Notes under the pieces: generated by a model
Databases searched by the model: none
Told to the model about the DNA's origin: nothing
The model's input: the letters and a program-made list of their open reading frames with translations, nothing else
In this document: in pieces, positions 1 to 11,815 of the stretch
Layout: each line of letters starts with the position of its first letter
How positions within the stretch are numbered: position 1 is the first letter of the stretch
Translations under genes and position numbers: made by a program
Source of the DNA: Saururus chinensis
Lineage: Eukaryota > Streptophyta > Magnoliopsida > Piperales > Saururaceae
Direction: 5' to 3'
Length of the DNA stretch: 64,000 bases
Assembly (NCBI GenBank): GCA_035235625.1
Contig: CP141140.1
Coordinates: forward strand, 13,970,685 to 14,034,684

Positions 1-1702
1 GCGCCGCACACTTTGTTGGCCGTGTATTTTACCAATTACAAAATGACTCACTAGCATTTATAATCAATTGCTAGCTGATGTCACATAACTATGCTAATGA
101 GTCATGTGTTGAATGGTGAAATACACAGTCAACAGGGTATGCGACATATACAGCCCTACCCTTGGGGTACGCTTATCTTTTTAATGCTACAGGAAGCTGG
201 GACCGTGGGTGGAAGAAAAGTGAAGATTGCAAAGCTATGAATTGTTAGAAGTGGGCATTATATTAAATAGGTTAAGCCTATATCATTTAGATGAGCATGA
301 TAATATTTATGTGGGTCAAGCTCATATTACTTAAATGGGTTAAGCCCATATGGTAGAGAGAGCCCAAGCTCACTTTGTGTTGTATGAGAATAACACATGT
401 GAATTGGTTGAAAAAGTAAATAATCTCACATCGCCTAGATGAAGATGATAGTGTTAATATATAAGACATTAGTTTGGTCTTTCAAGTTAGGCCATTGGGC
501 CAACCCACTTTTGTGGGAGAGATAAATGTTGGACCCATGCACCTAGGTGGGTTAACCTACATGCACGCCGCCGCCGTTCAGCCGGTTTGGTTTGGTTTTC
601 TATTTATTTAGTTTGATTTTATATTAATCAAAATGGGTCTAGTTTGTTTTTGTCTTATTCTGTGAGGCAGACGCCTAAGAGTCTTAAGCACTGTTAAGAA
701 AGGCGAATTATGCCTTAAGGACAGATCGACTTGCTTGATTCAATTATAATTTTTCCAGTAAGATTTCTCATCACCGTAATTACAAAGGTACAAAAATAAC
801 ATAAATAACCCCAATAAGAACATAAAACCACTGATCCTACCAGCTAAACGCCTACCTTGGGCTTTGACCTTTTTGGACACACTGAAGTTATTGGGTATGC
901 TGATCACGTTCTAATTTTTAAAATTGATTACCTGGCCCTCTTATAGTTAACTTTTACATTACAAAAAAGGCCAAATTGTCACTTCTGCAATACATAGAAA
1001 ATTTTCGATAGTGAAAAGATTGGTAACCTAAGATAATTAACATATTCATAACTGAAGGGAGCAAGGAGCTCTGCAAATGGACATGATCTTTGTATCTCTC
1101 TCCTTTCTTTCGTTGAACGATCTGATATTTGGGTGGGTATGATCTATGGTATGGATGGAAGAATGCGTGTCCTATGGGATTTTTTATTTGTATAATTGTA
1201 TTCTGTTTAGTGGCTACATGCTAAAATGGCAATGTACCGTTGCATGGGAACTAATTTTCAAGCCAAGAAATTCGAATCTCCAGTTTAGCTTATTAAGTTT
1301 ATTGGTTTTAATGCAGTCAGTAACGCTCTGGGGAATTGAAAAGGACATTAAAAATTTATCAACTTGAAACCCAAATGAATGTCGCTATTTCAACCCCATA
1401 ATATGCTTAAAGCAACCCTATTGCTTGTGCACCCCAAAAAAATTTAAAAAATACTTATGTATACCCCTCCCCACCCCATATATTTTTAAGTAAAAAAATT
1501 TCCGGTAGCGAAGTCGACTGCGACGGCCAGCAGAGTTGCGCGGCCAGTGGCTTGCAACTCTATTTATGGGAGTCGTAGGTTGGGTGGGAAATAGATGTGT
1601 TCCCACCCAAGTAATAGATTGAACACATCTATTTTCCACCTAAGTAATAGACGTCTAATTGAGACAATGGCAGAATGAAAAGAGGATATTGGAAGAAACA
1701 AG

Positions 1703-1885
1703 TATTCCCTCTATCCGTTATTAATATTTATAATTAAAAAAATTGATAATTTTTATTAAATGGTGAAATTTATATTTTAAAAAATAAGTTTATGATATTT
1801 TTTTAAGTACCTAATTATTTAAATTGAATAAAATAAAATAATTTTTTTTACCAAATAAAGTTATTATTATAAAATAGAAAAAGTA
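1703..1885. repeat. Stowaway-like MITE, diverged copy
   Basis: It begins TATTCCCTCTATCCGTTATT and ends in AAAAAGTA, matching the TA-flanked CTCCCTCYGTCC ends of plant Stowaway (Tc1/mariner) MITEs. The inner TTTTTAAGTACCTAATTATT stretch recurs in the other copies of this window (27.4, 32.3, 33.0, 40.0 and 52.6 kb). AT-rich and non-coding. Confidence 0.6.
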
Positions 1886-2135
1886 TGTGAAACAATTATA
1901 GTTGGAAAAGTGATGAAGGTTGTTCTCAAGGTTAATAACAAATGAGCTTACTTTGCTGATCTCAACAGCTCGGGTGTACGATATGTATCAAAGACAAATG
2001 GGGGCCCTGTTTTGGCTGGTCAGCCTAAGACCTGAAAACGGTTTGCATGACACTCAAGAGGTGGAACCTTTAGACACGAGGCCGGCAGCTGAGTGAAAAT
2101 TGGACAACATCATTTTTTAAAGTGGCTGTGCCCTT

Positions 2136-2335
2136 GTGATAGAAGGTTTTACGCTTAGGGAATCAAGATGGGGGGCGGTGCATGCGGCAGTCAATAACGC
2201 TCTTTTGCTTCTGCCTCTTTTCCTATCATTCTCCCTTAGATGGATCCGAAGGGAGGGGAATGTTGTGTCTCACTGCCTTGCGAAGCATTCTAATTTGTTT
2301 TGTGGTGTTTTCCCATTAAAAAATAAAACAAGAGA
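2136..2335 (+). mobile_element. LINE RNase H-like fragment
   Basis: The plus-strand translation contains FSLRWIRREGNVVSHCLAKH, which matches the C-terminal end of the RNase H domain carried by plant L1-type LINEs and their relatives (usual form: FxxRxGNxVAHxLAK). Only about 50 residues are recognisable. The upstream RNase H core and reverse transcriptase are absent, so this is a short dead scrap. A host gene is unlikely. Confidence 0.55.
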
Positions 2336-5300
2336 GAGAGCGGGACCAGAGAAAATTTGTCAGTTGATGAATACTATGATTTGGCAAACCCCTTCTCAAA
2401 GATGGGCCGCTTGCTGTCCTGCTGGCAGTCTCGGCCCAACAGCCGCTCGTCAAATCTTGACGGTCCAAAGTCAAGGAAGACACATATGGGCCCAGGAGAG
2501 TTACACTCGTACTCTTTTTATTTTAACTCCGCAATATTACTCTGTACAAAATGTTGTACCGTCCGCGCTGCACTCTGTGCGCAGCAGAATCTTTCGCTCG
2601 ACTCGCGCTCCCTCCCTTTGTTTTGTTTTGTGAGAGAAAATAATGAAGAGAAGAGAGTGGGGCCCATACTAATGACACTGTGCACTCATCAGTCATCACA
2701 CTCCTGGGCCTCCTGACGTCGCATCCCACTCTGCATGACTTTTGGGTGTTTCAGTTTTTGGTAGCATTTCGTAGTTGGAAAGTGACCAACCCAGATGACT
2801 CTGCCACATTCCACCCGCTTGGGCCCAAATGCGTTCATAACCCAACATGCCCGCAGCCTGGGCCTGCCCATCTCTCACCTGCATTTCAATCCCCACACAC
2901 ACCACATTAGGAAACGGAGTTAAATGCTTCTTTTTGCCCAAAAATTAAAACCCCACTCGTGAAGCACGACCAAATTATAAGCAACCTCCACAGCAAGATT
3001 CCAAGCTAAAAGACGGTGGCCCACACTGATTTGGATTTTGGAGTATGGGGTTCTTACGACGTGGGTCCCTTCCATAATGCTGCCCAGGCCTATTGCCCTC
3101 AGTTTAATAAGAGGAAAAAAATTGTATCTGTGTGAACTCAGACATCGTCCCACAATGCAAAAGAGTTGAAACCAATTTGCCTTTTAATTATGCACGCAAT
3201 GCCTAAACTTACATAATCATGTATAAAACTTAATTCATATAAGGAAAAAGTTTATTAATAAAAATAATTATATTGGGAAAAATAAATACTAAGGAGGGAT
3301 AATTTTGGTAATTTAAAGGGCAAAAGAGGTGCGAAAAGGGAAGGAGGGGGGCTGGGGAGAATCGTAATCGGTGAAAGGATAGGGGTCGGGGTCAGATCTG
3401 TCTGGGACGCCAGCTGAAGTCCAGAATAAGCGGGCAGGCGGGGTCCGGATGTTGACACAACTGGTAGTTCGGGCAGATGGTGCAGAGCCCGGTGGGGCCT
3501 CCCCCACCCCAGGATTGGTGATGTAAGCCCTAATGTGCTCGTGGGAGGAGGGCAGTCGGCTGCTGAAATGAAACCAGCACTCCACCACCACCAAAAGGCG
3601 GGAAGATTCCAACTGTCGCGATGACGTGGCACTGTCACCCCACCCACCGTCCGCGCCAGAAGGACGCGAGAAGGACATTCCCTCGAGGGCCCGACACCAG
3701 GGGCCCGCACCCCGCTGTCCACCGGGTTTTTTAAATGGACGCCGGGACCCACCTGCATTTATAGAGATTAAATTCAGACCGGTCTTGGAGGGAGGTACTC
3801 ATATTTACGTCTTCCAGTTAATATTAATAACAAGTTCAGAATTTAAGATGCCCCTTAAGTAATATCGAAATTATGCACTGTAAGTGTCTTATTTACTTTT
3901 TTTTATTTTAAAAAAATAAATAAATAAGACATTTATTTTAAAACAAACTGAGTACGACCGACGGCACAATGAACGGTACTCTAATAATGATAATAATTTA
4001 ATAAAAGCCCGTACTGAAATGAAAAAAAGTGGGTTGCTTAAGGGGCCGTAATTAGCAGTTGAATAGTACTTAGTGTATTGCAATCATTTGAAAGGGAGAT
4101 ATTTATGAAATGGATACGAAGTTTTTCTCATTGGGTTTTGGGTTTTTTTTAGTATCAGATGCGAATAGACCTAATCATACGGTTTGTGTTATTTAAAGCT
4201 AGGCTATGAGTGGATTAGCCTTTTTTGGGTTATACAATGTGCGTATCAATATCATTATTATTTGTAAAGTACAATGTGTGGATCCCAATCCCTCCTGCCT
4301 TTTGCTCTCCCCACTGAAAATGTTCTGCTTCTGGACTGCATCCGACCCACCTTTCATTATATATTTATATGCCGATAAAAACCCTTGGATTATGATTGAC
4401 ATGAGGATCCACGCCAACCTAATCCAATTCGTTTTTTCTCAATGCAAGTCCTACTTTCAGATGATGGATTGATTAAGGTCAAATCTATATAGCACCTGGT
4501 TCAACTTATATTTGTAAAATATCTATTATGTATCTTAATTAAATAAATTTATAAATTTTATTTATTTTTGGTTTCTTAAAAGAGCCGACATAAAAAATGT
4601 TAGAATAGAGACATAAGATTCATGTTGCCCACCTTAAATTATTGAAAAAAGATAATTCTTTTTTGTTTTTATCACTGCATTTGCATGAAAGAAAGAATTG
4701 GCTTTTTAAATGAGCTAGTTATAACCGTCCAACCTACCTCTAGCTGGTCCTACTTAAGATTTTGAGGAAACAAGCAACAAATCCGAATGGAGGCTCTTTA
4801 TGTTTTATTTTTTTACATGGACAGTAGTTCAAATGCTAGTACTGGTTTCCCAGAATTTTATGGCAAACGCCTGTTTATAGTAGATTTTCTTTTGACTCTT
4901 TGTCCCTACCTTTCTCTTCAAGAAATATGATAATAATGATATGGTTGTATCAATTGGGTCATGTCATCACTCTAATTGACAGAAGAGGCTCCTCCTTTTC
5001 ACATGCGGAAAACTATAGTTCGATAGCGATGCACAACACATGATTTGGTGTGGCTAGTAAGTGTTTGTGGACTTAAATTAATCTCACTAGTCAAGACCAT
5101 GAATCAGATTTTTGTCTGTTAAACATATTCTAATCAATCAGAAGATTGTAGAAAAGCTGTAACACATTGACAGATGATTTGGTGACAAGGACTTCGCATT
5201 ATCGACAATAATTTACTCAACCTTACGGCTTAAGTGCTAATTAAGTTGGACGCATCATTTCCGAAGAGAACATCCAATAATTTCAGCTGATCATCCGTGG

Positions 5301-5779
5301 ATAACCTTCCCTCGCTCGCTCTATCTCCAGGACCAAATTGTATTCAAGGAATGCAGTAAAATTTTCGTTTTAAAAAAGGGAGACCAGCCAAAGCTGGATG
5401 AAATCAAATCTGAATGTGGAGGCCATGGCCGAGGAGGGCAATGATTACTTGAATGAAATGGGACCCACTTTAATTATCTTTTGCTTTTACAGTCTCTAGG
5501 GTTTATTTTTTGTTTGGCCCTTTTGACTTGTGTGCGGGCCAGCACCCCCTCCCCCTCCTGCTGCCACTGTCTTTGTGGGTTGAATGATAAAGAGCACCGC
5601 ACGTGGAGTCTGAACCAAGGGACTGTCCATCCACAAAAAAAAGGGTGGAAGAAGACTTGGAGAGAACACCAAAAAAAAATAGAAAGGAAAGAAAGAAAAG
5701 CGAGCAAAATAATGCTCAGTTAAAGCAGCAAAATTTTCACAGGAAAACTCTGCTTTTCATGTCTCCACATAATTCCCAC

Positions 5780-6075
5780 TCATTCTATTTGTTGCTTAAA
5801 GCTTGCCCTCCTCCCTCCCCTTATCCTCTCCCCCTCAGATCCTCCTCCTCTTCGCACCCTTCCTTCACTACCGAACACAAGCTCAAACGCATAGCAGAGA
5901 AAAGCAAGACATGCACCAAGATCCGGGGAGATGTACGATAAAGAAAGAGTGAGGAAGGACACAGAAGGGGAAAAATAATACTCCTATTTTAGTTTGATAT
6001 ATATGATCATGGATGTTATTATTACATGGTGTAAGTGATTTAGTGGGCAGGGGTTTGATTCCATGTAAATTGGCC
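5780..6075 (+). promoter_or_regulatory. CT-rich leader of the TCP gene
   Basis: A C/T-rich run at 5,795-5,870 lies about 200-280 bp before the TCP start codon, the usual place and composition of a plant 5' untranslated leader. An in-frame ATG at 6,013 precedes the favoured start at 6,076 and would add 21 residues. Confidence 0.4.
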
Positions 6076-7212
6076 ATGGAAGGAGAGAACGGGCTTAGGA
6101 GGCCGAATTTTCCACTGCAACTGCTGGAGAGGAAGGAGGAAGACGAGTGTTTGAGCTCAGGCTATCCCACGTTGGGGATAACCCCGGCCACGGGGAGTAG
6201 GCCCGCGTCCGGCCTGGAGGTGGTGGAGAGCTCGAAGAAGCCGGCGCCGAAGCGGACGTCCACCAAGGACAGGCACACCAAGGTGGAAGGGCGGGGGCGA
6301 CGCATCCGCATGCCTGCGACCTGCGCGGCAAGGGTCTTCCAGCTGACCCGGGAGCTGGGCCACAAATCCGACGGCGAGACTATCGAGTGGCTGCTCCAGC
6401 AGGCGGAGCCGGCCGTCATCGCTGCTACTGGCACCGGTACCATCCCGGCTAACTTCACATCCCTCAACATCTCCCTCCGCAGCTCCGGCTCCAGCATGTC
6501 GGCCCCACTGCGCAGCTCCTACTTCCACCACACCCTCTCCTCCGGACCCCACCTCACCATGAGGAGCGAGTGGGACCGGGGACTCGAGGAGTCGCAGCAC
6601 CGGGTCCTCTTCCCAGGTTCCGGCGCCGGATTCATGCCTGACAGCTCCCTGAATTTCCACCCCAGCTGCAACAGTCAACAGCAAGCCGCAGGGCTGCATG
6701 GGCACTACCCTAAGACCGAGCTCCGGGGACCCATGTCAGAGAACTTGTCCGATCACTCTGACATGAATGAAGATGTGAAGAAACGCCGATCCGACCACGA
6801 GTTGCAGCATCAGACGGGGAGCTACCTGGTTCAGCCCAGCTCCGCTGCCATGCCGGTGGGCCAGGGTCAGAATCCGGGGGGAACGTTTTGGATGCTGACC
6901 AATAACCCTAACAACAATCAAGGGCTGAGTGGGGACTCCTCCATATGGACATTTCCTTCTGTGAGCAACACTAGCATGTACAGGGGGTCCATGTCCAGTA
7001 GCCTACATTTCATGACTCCCATGGCACTGCTGCCCACCCAACAATGGCTGAGCTCCACCGGTATCAGCGGCATCTCCGACGGGCAAACCGGAATGCTCTC
7101 GGCCACCGGCTCGAATCCATACCGCTCGCTCGCCGGCGGCAGCACATCAGAGTCGTCGCAGTCTGGGTCCCACCAACAGGCAGGAGGCAACGACCAATCC
7201 AGACATGGGTAG
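6076..7212 (+). CDS. Class I TCP transcription factor (TCP14/15/8 type)
   Basis: Intronless gene of 378 residues from the ATG at 6,076. An in-frame ATG at 6,013 would give 399, but the shorter start gives the [18 protein letters not shown] opening typical of this clade. The TCP domain is at about residues 58-115: basic region [20 protein letters not shown], then helix-loop-helix ending [16 protein letters not shown]. The short basic region marks class I (PCF type), whose members bind GTGGGNCC-type sites in the nucleus and regulate cell proliferation, germination and defence. The cysteine in [10 protein letters not shown] is the class I residue reported as redox-sensitive. A GTFWMLT motif and a [11 protein letters not shown] tail place it near TCP14, TCP15, TCP8, TCP22 and TCP23. 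The tail after the LHFM motif is short, with no long His/Gly stretch. The coding region is much more GC-rich than its surroundings. Confidence 0.95.
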   Translation: MEGENGLRRPNFPLQLLERKEEDECLSSGYPTLGITPATGSRPASGLEVVESSKKPAPKRTSTKDRHTKVEGRGRRIRMPATCAARVFQLTRELGHKSDGETIEWLLQQAEPAVIAATGTGTIPANFTSLNISLRSSGSSMSAPLRSSYFHHTLSSGPHLTMRSEWDRGLEESQHRVLFPGSGAGFMPDSSLNFHPSCNSQQQAAGLHGHYPKTELRGPMSENLSDHSDMNEDVKKRRSDHELQHQTGSYLVQPSSAAMPVGQGQNPGGTFWMLTNNPNNNQGLSGDSSIWTFPSVSNTSMYRGSMSSSLHFMTPMALLPTQQWLSSTGISGISDGQTGMLSATGSNPYRSLAGGSTSESSQSGSHQQAGGNDQSRHG

Positions 7213-9633
7213 CGGATGCAAGTGTGTGTAAGAGTGGATTTGGTCTTCCTCTTCAGCATAATCTTATGTTTCAAAACTTTCAATACAAACTGAAGAAATA
7301 TCTAATACTATACAGTTGCAAGCAGATGAGGTTTATTTGTGCCCCTTATAGCTGGTAGAATTCAGCCATTTTTTCTGTTGGCGTGTTACAAGTATTCTGA
7401 AATGGGATTTGCTGGGTCTTTTTTTTTTTTTTTTGGCCAGTGTTCAAGTGTTGTTATCATCATACTGCATCATCTGCTCATTTGATTGTGCTTGCTTTTT
7501 AGGGTTTCTTCTTCTTAACTGCTTTTCGCTGAGGAATCAAATATATTTTGTAGTGGAGGAATGCTAGCCAACCTTTTAAACCAGGTTGACTATCAAATTC
7601 TATGCCCTAACCCTAGAACCTATTGAGCGGACTGAATTGATAGCCTTTTCGAATTGACACTGTTTAAGGTCCCACAAAAACGAGTTAGAAATAATGTGAT
7701 TCTAATTGCCAAGTTTCCATACCACTTCTTTTGAATCAACAGGTTCTAACTTCCTATATAAGATCAAATGCATGACAGAATATATATAGTAGGCAATTTG
7801 TACATCACTCGAGAGAAGATAACAGGCAAGATAGCCCCATGCGGTGGATGATTCAAATAATCTTAAAAAAACCCCAGTTAACACTTTGTACTGCTTGTAG
7901 TAATGGAGACAAGGAAATACAATCTTGCAGCTGAAATATTAATGTTGCAAAATTCATAAGATAGATAAAAGGTCATCATCTGAGATTATACATTGGTGCA
8001 AGTTATGTAAGTCGTCCCATATCAAAGTGCTCTTTTCTAATCCCCGCTTCTCTTCACTTTCTTGGGACCCTTGTGGCGCCCAACGTTTGGAGTGACAGAT
8101 CGAATAGAGATCCAAGTAGGGAACCATGAAGTAGATGAAACATGTAGTGTTCCCCACTCTAAGGTGGATAATGCAGAGTGCAGAGACCACTGGGGTAGGC
8201 TATGGCTTATGCAGTCTACATGTAAGCTAACTCCTTGCACTGATCTGACAAAGGCCGCGGAATCATCGTCCTCCATGATGGGGCTTTGGCACGTAAAAAA
8301 CCCCGTTGCTTTGACGCGATGCTTCCTGCGGGGATGGAAAGATTGACGGGACCATGTTGACTGCTGACCTCCAGGTCAGAAAGTAACACAAATCGAGTTT
8401 TCCTCTCTTTTCTCTGGCGCCTCGACCGGTTTCTTTTTTTTTTTTTTAGAAAAAAAAAATTGTATATATACTATTCGACCGGTTCACTCAATCGGGTCGG
8501 GTGTAACCGGACAACCCGAGGTTGATTTGGCACCCCCCACCGCGAGACGTGTACGTTACCGGCAATAGTTGTTCAGTTCCGGTACCCGTGCTGCTGGACC
8601 GGTGATGCATTCAAACGTTTTCGACTGGACGAGGTTTAGGTTTAACTTTAACTTTAAGGCCGACTTTTTTATTGCAATTCACATAGGGGTTGTACTTGCT
8701 TTAGGCTCCCTTTTAGTTATAATTAAAAGCATGGTGTGATTACTTGTGTCGAGTAATCAACTGTGTTTCCTTCTGGCAATGTGAACTGGAGGAGGTTAGT
8801 GCAAAGTTTTTACTCCTTGGCTCGACAATGCAATCTCTTCCTCCCTTACCCATCTCATGTTTTTTGTCCACCTTCCACTGCTTTCAGTTGTTCTTTCACC
8901 GTCTATGCCCTTTTCGGTGGAGTTACCCTCTGTCATTTTACTCTACCTCCTACCCCCAATAATTAGTGCCACAGGGCTTATCTGGAAAACTTTTCATGAC
9001 AGAGTCTGATCCTTGGCAAGCGTGCCATTAATTCCCATCAGTTGGGTGGGCTGGTAGGAGGTCCGGCCATACGGGATGACGCGTTTAGCCTGACCATCTC
9101 TGTGACCAGAACCCCGTCAGTACTAGTTTACATTGGCTTCGAACATAATATATTATAGGGCTTTAATTCTTATATGGAGTTGCGAACATGGTATATCATA
9201 GGGCTTTAATTCCTATGTGCACCTGCCTTGCCTTTTTATCTACCATTTTTACAGTCCTATGTAGGATTGAAAGAGAGTTAGTCTAGGAAAATTAGTCAAG
9301 AAAACATTTTCGTATACATATGCGCGCCTTTAGAACGGATGGAAAGGCCAAGTTGAGATTGGTAATTCATCTCCTTTATGGGCGTGCACCCTCCTCTTCT
9401 ATTATGGACGTACATTGTCTTCGTGTTCTCTTTACCTCGTTGTTTCTTGAGAAAAACCTGTGCCTTCCACAAGCTGGTAGAAGTGGTTCCTTTTTAGTTG
9501 TGTTCCTCTATATGAGTGTTGGAGATTGTCAATAGAGTTGCAGTTTGAAGTCCAAGTTGTTGGTGGGATGATGGTGGTTTGCTTTGTTGCTAGCTTTTTG
9601 AAAGGTATATGGTATTTCTACTCAACTTTTCAT

Positions 9634-9749
9634 TTAATAAAACCATACACCAAGTTTTAATTGGACTGTCAAAGTGATCAATCTCCTCATTGTCAGGTGA
9701 GACTTACTCTACTATGTCCAATCAAAACCTAGTGTAAGGTTTTATTAAG
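9634..9749. repeat. Small foldback MITE (Tourist-like)
   Basis: The left end TAATAAAACCATACACCAAG and the right end CTAGTGTAAGGTTTTATTA are imperfect inverted repeats of about 30 bp, continuing inward as GTTTTAATTGGAC / GTCCAATCAAAAC. TTA flanks both ends, the usual target duplication of PIF/Harbinger MITEs. Length is about 116 bp, with no coding capacity. Confidence 0.55.
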
Positions 9750-9831
9750 GCGTAAGCTTTTCCTGAATAAAAAGCACAACAAGGTTATTATTAACCTCTT
9801 TGTAATCCAACCACTTTTTATGTGTTAGGTG

Positions 9832-10503
9832 CATGGAAGGCAGTATCGATATGGATGATAGTATTGATGACTATGGATATAGGTATGTACCGATGATACA
9901 TTTGGTACGCGCCGAAATGGGCATAAACCCTCTTATAGACATAAAAAAATATTATAAATAATAATATATTATTATAATACTTCTTTTAGAGCATAATAAG
10001 ACTGTAGAATGTCGTATCAACCGATACAAGTATTTTAAAATTAGTTCATTTGGAACTATACACTATTATGTTCTTTGTCCCATATAAATTATTACTCATT
10101 CTTTTTCATATTAAGTGCTCTAAAATTAGTTTATTTTAAAAGTAAATAATATGCTTAATATGAGTTTAAGTCATATATTTAAATAAATGTATATTTTTGG
10201 AACACTATATGTAAAAAAATAATTATGTAAATTGCATGGACCTACCCGTATTCATCTCATATAATTTTAAAAATATTATTTTTAATATAAAAAAATATAA
10301 ACTTTCAAAGAAGTTGGGTTTGAATTGTGTTTTTGTTTTTAAGAAAAAAAATTAATTTTTTTCAAAAAAAATATTTTTTAAATAAAAAAAATATTTTTTA
10401 ATAGTGTATCGATACATATCAATCATACCGATATGTATTGTGGATTCTTGTGGGGTGTATTGCCCCCGTACCATATCAGTCTCGACCAATACGGCCTTCC
10501 ATG
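9832..10503. mobile_element. Non-autonomous DNA transposon, 672 bp, 8-bp TSD
   Basis: The ends are perfect inverted repeats CATGGAAGGC / GCCTTCCATG. The element is flanked by a perfect 8-bp direct repeat GTTAGGTG (9,824-9,831 and 10,504-10,511). The subterminal regions carry CGATACGATAT-like inverted motifs, and the core is AT-rich with no open frame. The 8-bp duplication favours the hAT superfamily. The end sequence is not a classic hAT CA-GGG end, so a Mutator-like origin with a shortened duplication is possible. Confidence 0.75.
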
Positions 10504-10713
10504 GTTAGGTGTCAATAACCCTACACAAGAATTTATCCATCAAAATCCTAAATTAGTCATGATTGGATAGAAGAAAACAGATCTCACATAATAGTAAGAG
10601 GGTCCACTTTTCTCTGCCAAACCATATGTAAAAATTTGTTGGACAAATTTTGATATACAAAAAAGAACGTTGTTATTTCCCCTTATAAATTATTAGTCTC
10701 CCATTACTTGAAC

Positions 10714-10946
10714 GGAAGTGTTTTTCATGTCCGTCACTAACAATGAACCTTGCATAAGTCGTGCATGGGAGCCCTTGATATTTAAGATTGATGACGCGTA
10801 CACTAGCGTACACTAGCGCGTGTTAGCATAAGTAATACTGATGTTAACGTGCACTAGCATGTGCGTTGTCAATCTCATAGATGAATAGCTCTCATGCGCA
10901 GCTTACACTAGGCTCATTGTTAGTTAAGAGCATAAAAAATGCTTCC
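10714..10946. mobile_element. Mutator-like MITE, copy 1, perfect 9-bp TSD
   Basis: This 233-bp element has long imperfect inverted ends: GGAAGTGTTTTTCATG on the left, and GGAAGCATTTTTTATGCTC when the right end is read on the minus strand. The match continues through CTAACAATGARCCT, about 45 bp in all. It is flanked by the perfect 9-bp duplication TACTTGAAC (10,705-10,713 and 10,947-10,955), the mark of Mutator-like transposition. Related copies are at 44,493-44,715 and about 55,367-55,591, with end fragments at 45.7 and 46.2 kb. Confidence 0.8.
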
Positions 10947-11815
10947 TACTTGAACACCCCAATTAAAATTTTAAAAAATATTTGTGTATTCCTCCCCTCC
11001 CCAACAATTTTAGGTCTATGTTAGTTCACTGGTGGTGGTGGTATGTTAATCACTTTTTTTGGTAACGGCTATCAACCACAACATTTTTTTCTAAAAAGAT
11101 GCTTGGTCTTAGTTCATTAATTGAATATGGCATGCTACTGATAGCTTTTGTGCTCTCTAGTAGTGGCTATAGATTGCAACAATTTTCCAGTACTATTAAT
11201 CATGCCCCAAGATTTTTAAATTCATTTTTATGAATAAAATAGTAAAAATAATTTTTTTAACCTTTTGTTAAACATTCAACAAGTTATCTTGGGATATAAG
11301 TCAATCATTTTTCAAACATACAAATATTAAATTAGAGTACAATAGTAATCCAAGTCAAATAACTCTTAAATAGAACATGGTCATGCCCGAGTCCATGTTT
11401 GAATATCTTGATATACACAAATACAAACATATTTATATTCATGTGCCTAAAGTAATATCCCTTAAAGTAAGAAAATATTAAACATGTTAAGTGGCCTAGC
11501 AACATCGTCCTTACCACACATCCAAAGTCTTTATAAAAAATTCCAACCCTGTATAGATGCAGAGTATACAAATATAGTCAGTGAAATGGCTAAACAAGAA
11601 CTAAGTAATGACAATACATCTATAATTCAATATCATATAAGTATACCATGATTATCATTTCATGGAGTACATCAAGTAAGGTATAAGAATAAAAACAAAT
11701 CATAACATATAAGCATGCTTAACACACAAGAACATAAACATTTTGTTACCAAAACCACACTTATAAGTCACTTGCTCACTAAGTGCAAGTTATAGAAGTT
11801 CTTTATGACACAGTA

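Larger units (their letters stand above)
1..5990. other. Intergenic, repeat-bearing, no gene found
   Basis: I see no convincing gene before the TCP locus. About 240-570 resembles a worn plant LTR or TRIM (a TCACATCG box followed by an AATATATAAG TATA-like stretch), but no ends can be fixed. About 1,410-1,500 (C-rich, ACCCCAAA then CCTCCCCACCC) shares its sequence with 10,950-11,030, so it is a dispersed repeat. 2.9-3.8 kb is GC-rich with open frames on both strands but none with a recognisable product. 3.8-5.4 kb is plain AT-rich DNA. Confidence 0.5.

Noticed and set aside
3255-3758. Open frames of 121 and 167 residues on the minus strand
   Set aside because: GC-rich stretch with Pro/Ser-rich translations in two frames at once, no motif and no splice context; likely chance.
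6095-6705. Long minus-strand open frames opposite the TCP gene
   Set aside because: They mirror the GC-rich TCP codons, have repetitive low-complexity translations and no known domain.
8037-8276. 79-residue minus-strand frame opening MEDDDSAAFVRSVQ
   Set aside because: No recognisable domain, no clear leader and no supporting neighbours. Could be a small gene but cannot be supported.
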